The notes beneath the pieces are model-generated. The model did no database searches, was not told the origin of the DNA, and saw only the letters and a program-made list of their open reading frames with translations. A stretch of 64,000 nt of DNA. It comes from Hysterangium stoloniferum (Eukaryota; Basidiomycota; Agaricomycetes; Hysterangiales; Hysterangiaceae). The DNA lies in the NCBI GenBank assembly GCA_015178975.1, contig WHVD01000042.1:363501-427500 (forward strand), written 5' to 3'. This document shows, piece by piece, positions 55,365-64,000 of the stretch (the stretch's first letter is position 1; every line of letters starts with the position of its first letter). The translations under genes were made by a program, and so were the position numbers.

Positions 55365-56368
55365 GGGAATGACGACCCTGACTCCGAATCGGAATAACAA
55401 GCAAAACGCTCCACGGATATATTTGGTAGATACGGCCCTAATGATTCCCTTCTTATATTCTTTTTCGATAGTGTATATATTTCAAGAACTTTCACTGGAG
55501 TCTCACAGATGGTACGGAAGTGATGTTCAAGTTAAGGCCATGACTTTGAGTATTAAAACTTTGTACCTAATGTCGCATGCAATTTCCTAATGTAATATAT
55601 ATTGATATGTAAAGGTGACTCCTAGGGAAGATTGGTTACCCAAGTACCATTGCAATTGGAATAAAACTTGTGCCCTTACTGCTAAGCTTCACTCCGCTCC
55701 CCCAGACTAAAAAGACGGGGACTGGTGTAGCTAAACTTCAAGTTCGAGCTGAAGTTGAGTATTCTTCTTATTATTCATTCCGGGCTAAATGGATAACTGA
55801 CTACATTTTGCCAGAACCATGCCGTAAGGGGATCGTTTATCTGAATTATCTGAATCGCAGTCATGCATAAACTACAATCGGCGAAGTAAGGGTAGCCTGT
55901 CAGTGGCATATTTTCCCAACAACTTATCATCCTCTGGGACGGCTCCCCCAAGCCTGAGCGAGATCTCGGCTGGACAATTGAAGGAGTAGCGTAGTCTAAT
56001 GGGGAGCTGGGTGAACGGTCGCTTCACCCCCCAACCGAATTCCAGTTTCAGTTTACAAGAAAACATCATACCCATCCCAACCCCAAGTTTGCATATAAGA
56101 TTGAATGTTCATCGATTCTATTACCTTTTTGACTTCAATAAATGATGTCGAATATCATATCAAAAATGTTCATCGATTCTATTAACCTTTTGACTTCAAC
56201 GAATAATGTCGATTCGTCTCGAATATCATACTAAAAATGTTCAATCCTTTCGATTAATAGTATGGAAAGTCCATTGTTTAAGACTACACATTGACTGATT
56301 ACTGGAACACAAGAGTCACATGGCATCGCTTACATGGTAAAACTTCAAGGTGTCAATGTCATTCTGTA
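55365..56368. other. Intergenic, with a 62-bp tandem duplication
   Basis: Host-like sequence between convergent genes. Two copies of a segment beginning GTTCATCGATTCTATT and ending AATATCATAYYAAAAAT lie at about 56107-56236, with a third partial start after them. A minus-strand open stretch at 55872-56075 (LRYSFNCPAEISLRLGGAVP) and a plus-strand one at 55670-55870 are not supported as genes. Confidence 0.5.
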
Positions 56369-57509
56369 TTACCCTCCCATACTCTCAAGGAAACTCATCA
56401 CACCCCTATCATAATCATCAACATTCGTCGAGTGACTCACCCTGGCCCACTGTTGTTGCTCCTTGAGCGTTTTCTTTGCTTGTGCCGTGACAAGATAGAA
56501 CGAATCCGAGCCAAGCTGCAGACGCAAAGGCAGGTCTGACGAACTCGCAAGATTATACATGGCTTCTGCACAACGATTAGGGTCGCCCATGTATTTAGAG
56601 GTAGCTTTCGCTGCCCGAAACCGGTTCGTAGGAAAGGAGGGGTCATCATAGGCGGGGTGCTGAGGGATCACGATAGAATTGTCCCTCCAGGCAGTAGGGA
56701 AACCTCCTAGCTCGAGAATGCAACCTGATATTTTAGCGATTGGTAGAATATCCTGTACCTGTGTAGGAGTATCGAAACACCTTTAATATTCCATTTTTCC
56801 GGCATCTCCTTTATGAATGCTTCTGTGAAACCTTCCAAGGCTGGATGGTACGTGATGAGAATGTGAGATACAGCGATTTTGTTTTTTGGGGTACGGACTA
56901 ATCACTTACCAAACTTAGTTGCAGTATAATACGCTAAGGTCGGGTTTGCCACGTAACCACTCACAGAACTAACATTAAAGATGCGTCCACCATGACCCAC
57001 GGGGTTAATTTTCCTGAAGAATTTTATAGCCTTTCAAAGAAGTTAATACCTAGAAAACTCGAGCGGTCGCATCTTACCGCCTTCGTAATATTCACAGGCC
57101 CCCAAAAATGGGTCTCCATCATTTTTCTTGCCTCTTCTTCCGGAATCGCCTCAATTTCTCCAACCAAACCATAGCCAGCCATGTTTACGACGACGTCTAA
57201 ACGACTAAACTGGGATTCTGTAGCCTCAAACGCTTCAGCGATATCAGTGGCGGAAGTTACGTCAAGTCGTTGGACCAGCAGCTGTGAAGCAGGGTATTTT
57301 GCCTGCAAAGTGGCAAGGGACGAAGGTTGTCGAGCGGTTGCGACTACGCGATCTCCATGAGCCAAAATAGTCTCGACCAAAAGCTTTCCGAGTCCTTGCG
57401 AACTGCCAGTGACTTTACCACCCACATATACATGTGGTCAATATTGAAGCATATACCAAAATTGACAAAAATGTAACTCACCAAACCAGACATGAGATTC
57501 AGAGGACAT
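56369..57509 (-). CDS. Short-chain dehydrogenase/reductase (SDR)
   Basis: A classical NAD(P)-dependent SDR of about 280 residues in about five exons. Start ATG at 57509 (MSSESHVWF), then an intron ending in AAAG, then the cofactor-binding TGSSQGLG near 57405. Next come DVTSATDIAEAFE, NMAGYG (the NNAG position, with Met in place of the second Asn) and ARKMMETHFWGPVN. The catalytic block lies at about 56915-57010: NVSSVSGYVANPTLAYYTATKF with the Ser and the Tyr-x-x-x-Lys. The last exon ends SFLESMGG, stop 56369-56371. Intron between about 56716 and 56790. Reading frames are intact. Substrate unknown; such enzymes oxidise or reduce alcohols, ketones or steroids. Its 3' end faces the F-box gene. 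Confidence 0.87.
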
Positions 57510-59066
57510 GTTATCTCAGGTTATATAAAAGTAACATGCTTTTATAACTCCCGGATCATGAACATGTCTCTATGCATCCAATACGATAGGGCACGCCAGG
57601 GGCGTTTCGTGATTAGTCTTAATGGTGCAATTGGTTCACCAAAATCATTAACACATGACACAAAGTAAAAATAGCCAGCCAAAGTTCTCAACTTAGCATG
57701 AGTACTATTATCGATCGTTTTAGGTCGGAAATATTTTTAGGACTTTGTGATGGCCTAACAGTGTCAAGGCGTTGAATACCGTCATTATGAAAATATTCAG
57801 CTTTGCTGACCAGGGTGGTGAATCCAATCTGTCCAATTAAATACTTGAGTGAATACTTAAGCCACAGATTAATATGCCAATAATCATGAGGCTTAGCATA
57901 AACTCAGGTTAGGGTGACTCTGACGTCGTGAATTAACATGCTAAGTATATAAGCAGTATACTGACATACTGACAAGTCTCATGCGTCATTGTAGATGCGT
58001 CTTCAAGACACCTGGTCAAATGGGGCAGTTGGCTTTGAAACAATCTTGATGGAGGCATGTTACTGGCTCTCAATCACGCGGAAACCACGTGATGGAACGC
58101 GAGTTGGAGAGCGTGTACTGCAAAGTTACTATGATATTCGAAGCAATACCCAAAAAGATTTTAACCCCATTTCTAACCATTTGGCATCTATTCAATCACA
58201 TTACTAATGTTCATATAGATTATGGTCCATGTTGCAACTGCCAGTGGCCACTATACCAACACACATCCGTCTCATTCGGAATACTAGATCTAGTGTGAGT
58301 GACCGTAAGGCTAGTAGATCTCTGGTTATAATTACCGTGAAGGGGAAGCCATAATATGGACGCATGGATATTTTCCTGCTGTGGAATCAGCAATTGTTTT
58401 TACTACAAGAATACTTGTCGATGAATTAGTTTCCGAGATGAAAACCGTATGGTCCGCAACCAGCGCAGGCAGATCCAAAATTGTGTAATTATTAATTGCA
58501 TCGTTACTTATTATTTTCCCCCAATTTTTTTCATAGAGAAATTGGATTACCTGCACTGATTATAGCTCTGTGGTAGGTAATCACGGTGCTAGGGGGTGGG
58601 CAAGACGAACCAGTGATAACTTTGACTTTCAACATAGGCACTTCATCCTAGGCTAATATCATAACTTAGAGTCTGTATCGCGCTGGTTACCATAGAATAA
58701 TTTACGCGGTAGAATGGACAATATAACAGTAAAGTGAGACAGTGTACAGTGATGAAGGGCATACCCATGCCGTGGCGCTACACATGCCAACGCCAATTGG
58801 CTGCCATGCCGCGGACTTTGAACCACTTCATGGCTTGAAATAAGCATGATTCTCAGTCGCGTCATCGACCAGGACGTGTCAACTTTGAATAATGTTGCGA
58901 TCTTTAATCCGTTCGAGTTCTCTGTTTCAGCATCGTGGCTTCGCGGCGTCTGCCCGGATAAGAGCAGGTACTTCAGACGTTGTGGAGGTGCGGCCGTCGC
59001 AGTGCGTGCTGCCATGTTATAATGATACATAAGCAGCTATAAACCTACCATGACAGATTTAGCGGT
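57510..59066. other. Divergent intergenic region
   Basis: About 1.5 kb between the divergent SDR and acyl-CoA dehydrogenase genes, so it should hold both promoters. Short open frames (for example 58659-59030 minus) lack recognisable domains. No cytochrome b5 HPGG motif was seen upstream of the dehydrogenase. Confidence 0.45.
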
Positions 59067-61556
59067 ATGGGACTCGATGGGCTTACTGAATCACAAATTC
59101 AAGTCCGCGAAGGTATGATCGCTTATTTCGTTAATTAACTGTCATTCACCCCCTACATTACACTATAGCAATAGCAGAAATATGTAAACAATTTCCAGAC
59201 GAATATTGGGCTGAAAAGGACCAGTATGTGCCAGTACAATGTCGATGCTACTTGAGTACTTTAGCTAAAACCTCTGAAGAACCCAAACATACCCAAATGA
59301 TCTTCATCGAGAGCTGGCGAAAGGGGGTTGGCTTGGCAGTGCGTACGAGAAATTTCTTGTCCTATGCTTTCTTGACAAAATGAATGTTGATAGTTTGCAT
59401 GCCGGAGAAATATGGGGGTGCAGGGCTCGGTATCTCCGAGGCCACAATAATGGTACCAACGTTCCACATCATTACCTTTTACGATTGACTTGGATTATTA
59501 CGTAGCTTCAAACGATTGCAGAGAGCGGTTCTGGGATCATGGGACCGCAAACCATTCATGCGCAAGTCTATGCCAGTGAGCCAGTTATAATGACCGATTC
59601 TACGCTAGAGTGTTCATTCCATTTCAGTGCAACCAGGTTAGTAAGCATCTTATTAAATGACATGTCAGAAAGCTGCACTTCATACTCGTTTAGTCTGGAC
59701 GTTCGGTACTGATGAACAAAAGGACCGCTGGTTACCGCCAATTATTTCAGGAAACCAACGTGCCTGTTTTGGAGTCACAGAGGTAAATATCGTTTCAAAT
59801 GCACAGAGATATTATGCCTGTTATCCTTCCGGCTAATATCTACTCTTTTGCGATTCAGCCCAATGTTGGTCTCGATACCTTGAATCTCCAGACCCGCGCT
59901 GAGCGCAAGGGTGGTAAATATGTCGTCAATGGCTCCAAAATGCGAGTTATTTGAGACATTTTTCAGCCCAACCTATACTTATCAGACCTCTGACCATAGA
60001 TGGATATCGTAAGTAGCCGTAAATCTTTGCCTCCTTAATTCCCGACCTCATACCGCCATAAGTTCGGCACAAGTGGCCTCAAGAATGGTTTTACTCGCAC
60101 GTACAACTCCCTTCAACACGCCAGGGGTCAAACCTACTCAGTCACTCTCTCTCTTCTTTGCTTCCATCAAGGAAGAAGATGGAGTCACACCCCGTAAAGG
60201 AATCGAGATGAGAAAAATCCGTAAAATGGGCGGTAGAGGCGTGGATTCTAATCAAGTGCGATATCTATCTCTCCTTTTTTGAGGTGTACGGGTATCGTTT
60301 ATAAAAGCATTATGGTAGATATTTTTTGATAATTTTGAAATACCTGCCGAAGACTTAATAGGAGAAGAAGGCAATGGATTTAAGCAGTAAGTGTGCCAGC
60401 TATTTAATCTTATATGTGGTGGGCGCAAATTATCATCCACACTTGGCATCGTAGAATCCTACATGGAATGAATGCTGAACGATGCCTCCTTGCCGGTGAA
60501 GCACTGGGTACATATCGGTCCAAAACCTCGCCCAGACATCTATATTGATAATCCCCGTACCTCATAGGAATAGGTTATGCTGCCCTTCGCCGTGCAGCTA
60601 GATATGCATCTGAGCGCGTCGTTTTCGGTCGTGCAAGTGGGTTCTTATTCTCCTCTTTACTCGATATGACATCGTTCTCATTTATATTCATTCAATTCCA
60701 TCTTCTCCCGGTGTCTTGTCATCTGCATCGGACGCTTAATCAGTTGGACAGAATCAGGCAATCCAACATCCTCTTGCTGTGAGTTTTCCTCATCAAATGC
60801 ACTTATGTGCTAATATATGAGTCAATCAACTCACGACCATATCATTTCTCACATTCATGACCATTTGTATAAAATTGCCACATGTACCAGCAATCCTGGG
60901 TTGACCTTGAAGCAGGGAAGCTTCTCACATATAGCGCTGCCCGAACTTACGATGAACTTGCATCTGCTGTTTCCGAAGCTGGAAGCCCACCAGGTGAGAA
61001 AATTGGTGAAGGTAAGCACGCAAGGGGAGACACAATGATCAAGTAAATTGCCATGTCCTGTAACAGATCGACCATATACTGATCTAGGAGCGCGGTGTAA
61101 CGCGGCGAAGTACTTCGCCGCGGAGGCTGCATTTAAGGCTTGGTAAGTGGTTGTTATTCTTTATGTAGGCCAGCCTTGTCAACGCCTATTCATAGCGAAA
61201 GAGCTGTCATGTATGTGTTTTATAGAACCATGTATTTTCATGTATCGACTCGAATGCGTAGGACTCATGGAGGAATGGGATATTCCGTTGATTGTACGCA
61301 CCCCCTTATGATCTCTCAGGGTTTTTAATTGCGTGCTTTTGTGCCAACACTGATGGACTGCATGTAGACCACGTTGAACGCTATCTTCGTGACGTGTTTG
61401 TTCCCCGAATCGCACCTGTCTCGAGGGAGATGATATTGTACGTTTCTCAGTCTTTTTTCTCCTTCACTTCGCTATATATTCGTCCCCCCCTCCCCAATAT
61501 GCTTTCACAGAAATTATATATCGCAGCGCGTTTTGGGTCTTCCCAAGTCTTATTAG
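59067..61556 (+). CDS. Acyl-CoA dehydrogenase, IBR3/ACAD10-11-like
   Basis: Predicted flavoenzyme of beta-oxidation-type chemistry, probably peroxisomal or mitochondrial. About thirteen exons and 430 residues. Landmarks in order: MGLDGLTESQIQVRE (59067); FPDEYWAEKD (59200); DLHRELAKGGWLG (59300-59340); PEKYGGAGLGISEATIM (59400-59455); ESGSGIMGPQTIHAQVYA; RACFGVTE|PNVGLDTL (FAD-contact region, 59760-59885); ASRMVLLARTTP (60075); GMEMRKIRKMGGR-like block (60205-60235); HGMNAERCLLAGEALG (60455-60510); NAAKYFAAEAAF (61100); THGGMGYSVD (61264-61295); VERYLRDVFVPRIAPVSREM (61375-61435); C-terminal LGLPKSY, stop 61554-61556. One intron (about 59943-59999) appears to use a GC donor. All exons join in frame. 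Fungal relatives often carry an N-terminal cytochrome b5 domain; none was found here. Confidence 0.87.
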
Positions 61557-63694
61557 ATCAATACCTACGATGACGAAACGAAATGACGAAGTATAACAAA
61601 ATGAATGTCTACTATTGCGATGCCCGCACGCTACTATTGTTGAATTTTATGATATTCCATAAAAATATAAACAGCTTGACCAATAGTGATAGTGATTATA
61701 CACAATGGGGTCATGACAACCGGGTTATGGTGTCAACCGCGGACAGATGGCAAGTTGATGGTCTTATTCTAGTTGTAAATCTTTTATACAGAACTACATG
61801 TCTCAAATGAGCTAACGGATAAAATGTGTACAGCCAACCTGTGCGGGAACTTTTTCTTAAGGCAATCACCGAAATGACACATTTTCAAAAGTTGTTAACC
61901 GCCGTGACCACATTGGGCATCGGGGGTTCTGTTCCTGGTGGGATTTCAAGGCTCATTTTGGTTATGAAAGGGTAAAGATTATCTTTGTAACGTCTATTTT
62001 CATTCTTAGCTCTTAGATCCCGTCCCTTCACTCGGATCTTTTCGTGAGCTTGGAAAACGTCAGTATGATAAGTGTGAGCCGGTGGGAAAAAATGTCATGA
62101 ATCAGTCAAATCAGGTTAAGATGATTATATCTGCAAGACCGAAAACCTTTCCCACCTGATCGACGTGGCTGACTTAACGTTGAGGCACTTTTAGGCAAAA
62201 GAGATAGGGCAGAACGGCGTTTGATGAACATTATATGGAAAAGTTAACAACTTGAATAGCAACCGGGCCGAAACGAAACTAAAAGGGATTTTTACCACTT
62301 ACACGTCCGACTTGAGTTGTACTTCTTCCATTAGCGAGTGAGAATTACCGATGAGCTGGCAGGGGCAATGTTCATAAATAAGGGCAATATTAAGAGGGTT
62401 ATCACGAACTTATAACAATATGTTTGTTCCCGTCTTTGCAGCGACGGGCAAAGAGGCACATTATTTTTGCCATGTCATGGTGTCCAGAGGCACCTTTATA
62501 ATCCCTGATCGCCATTTTTCTAGTTTTAAGATTTAATCCTCGATCGGTGATCCCCTCCCTTGATGTGGAGAAAAAGAAGCCTTCGAGGGGGTGTGGCAGT
62601 ACCCTTGCAGACTCCGACTAATCATATCAGGCTGAAAAACATGTCGTCGCTGCATTAGAAATACCCGATTGCTAACAAATATCCCCTCCGATTCGGTCCT
62701 CATTTTTAGGAGTATCCAATCCCCGGCGCGCTCGTGGAAGACCATCACCATTCATCACAGTTTTAATTGGATGACTTGTCTATCATACAACCATCATCGC
62801 GCGCTGTTTGTGGAGTTATCATCATAGAATATAGAAATTATTGGATCACATTACTTCGGATACATTTTTCGTTTTTCGCTTATGCGTCCTCCGGGTTGCA
62901 TCAAAGGCGCACCGATTCTGTCACTGCCTCTGCAAAGTCTTATATACCTGTGGGAGACGCCCCGATCAATCCAAATCTCCGCACCTTCTGAAGTACGACG
63001 TCAACGACGGCGTCCAAGGTGTCTTGATCAATCAGCACTCATTAAAAGTGGAAGACTAATAATACGTTTTAACATTATAATGCATCATTGATATTTACCC
63101 CCGAATCTCAGACTCTACTTATCGTATAGTACTAGTCCGCAGTAATGTATCTGCACGTTAACACCCCTGATATATCTCATCTAACATCTTAAAAAAATAG
63201 GAGTTGACAGCCGTTACGGTATCACTAGCACGATTGAAACATTTGTTCCTCCAGAGCGCCTTATTCAACAAAATACTTAGCATTCAATATTTGCGCCTCT
63301 TCCGAATGAGTACAGGCGATTATTGTGAACGGGCGGTCATTAGTCGCTATGAAAAGCTGGTCGATGGCGTTTTCTTTTTCTCTTTGTTCCACATCCGCCA
63401 CAGGGAGTGATCCTAATGATGGCGTTTTTTTTTGAAGGGGGGGGGGGTGAGGGGGTGGCATATACAGTGTAACCCGTGCATAGTGGTGTCCCAGCCGGGA
63501 GTAGATAATTTCTAATTCGATGTCGAGTAGTTTAAGAGGGCTAAACCCATTAATTTACTAATATAAACAAACAGATCGAATGTATGGGGACAATAAAAGA
63601 ATTCAAAAAGGTATGGCAATATTGCGGATGGGCGCCCATGAAATATTTTTCCGCACATGGGGTAGGACCTAGGGGAAAAAAGGAAGGGTGATGA
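61557..63694. other. Unassigned region
   Basis: Host-like CpG content. No gene with recognisable domains. 63421-63465 is low complexity (T10 run, then G12 run). Short open frames around 61819-61975 and 62840-63090 are not convincing. Confidence 0.4.
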
Positions 63695-63844
63695 ACCGAT
63701 GTGTCTTCGGAGTATATCCTGCCCTATGTGTTACGGTTCGACGATGACTCCCTTATATCAGGGATTTGGGAATGTCTGGAAAGCCACACTCGCTATGCAG
63801 ACCACAGAGACTGCTTGGACTCTCCTGAACTACACGCAGTGATA
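63695..63844 (+). CDS. Possible exon at the window edge
   Basis: An open plus-strand stretch of about 50 codons, polar and well balanced (RFDDDSLISGIWECLESHTR), ends exactly at a good donor, GTAAGT, at 63845. It could be an early exon of a gene continuing past the window. Family not recognised; the start is unknown. Confidence 0.3.
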
Positions 63845-64000
63845 GTAAGTCGTTTTAATGGCCAATAAATCAGAAGTAGTAGTGTGTTAAGCGAGCCTAG
63901 TTGAACTAGCGAACGCTCCCAAATGGATCTAGACAATATATACGGCATATATGATGGTTCCCATTTTCTTGATCTACAGAACGCCGGGCTATGGCGGGAG

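Noticed and set aside
55670-56075. Two short ORFs between the F-box and SDR genes
   Set aside because: No domain, no splice or start context; the region looks like the 3' flanks of two convergent genes.
58659-59030. 123-codon minus-strand ORF upstream of the acyl-CoA dehydrogenase
   Set aside because: No recognisable domain, irregular composition, and it lies in a promoter region; treated as chance.
60947-61415. Minus-strand ORFs over the acyl-CoA dehydrogenase
   Set aside because: They are shadows of exons of the plus-strand gene.

Overview
The window looks like nuclear DNA of a filamentous basidiomycete, probably an Agaricomycete. The host genes carry many short introns (about 48-80 nt, mostly GT-AG). 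They belong to families common there: an F-box/WD protein, a cytochrome P450, a 'leucine-rich-start' F-box protein, an SDR and an IBR3/ACAD10-11-type acyl-CoA dehydrogenase. There are no bacterial-type operons, no rRNA and no CRISPR.

Layout. 1-7830: nested, CpG-poor transposon fossils (a TIR DNA transposon, two Ty3/Gypsy remnants, solo LTRs). 7830-15722: a gene island with an F-box/WD gene (+), a P450 gene (-), an unrecognised gene (-) and a truncated P450 duplicate (-). 15723-52620: about 37 kb of transposons nested up to four levels deep. It holds one nearly full-length Ty3/Gypsy element (20298-28576, TSD GATTG) sitting inside a solo LTR, which sits inside an older member of the same family (18040-40491). 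About twenty solo LTRs fall into eight families (called A, B, C, D, E, H, I, K, L here), most with 5-bp target duplications read directly from the sequence. Further right are an older Tc1 element chopped by LTRs, a Ty1/Copia remnant, and a younger Tc1 element that split a tRNA-like sequence. 52990-61556: a second gene island with an F-box gene (+), SDR (-) and acyl-CoA dehydrogenase (+). 61557-64000: mostly unassigned, with one possible exon at the edge.

How it works together. The gene islands keep normal CpG content, while older transposon copies have lost almost all CpG to TpG/CpA. This suggests cytosine methylation of the transposon blocks. Four points stand out. (1) The Ty3/Gypsy B family carries, downstream of pol and on the opposite strand, a gene-like unit with its own TATA box, a coiled-coil segment, and a cysteine block spaced exactly like a Zn2Cys6 cluster; an older copy keeps the same layout. 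(2) Two unrelated Gypsy families have an 11-nt sequence two bases after the 5' LTR that is complementary to the predicted RNA 5' end, as in Tf1/sushi self-priming. (3) Several otherwise different LTR families share one conserved stem-loop of about 34 nt. (4) One 2.4-kb LTR combines a 26-copy CpG-rich minisatellite with an array of heat-shock-element-like motifs upstream of a TATA box.
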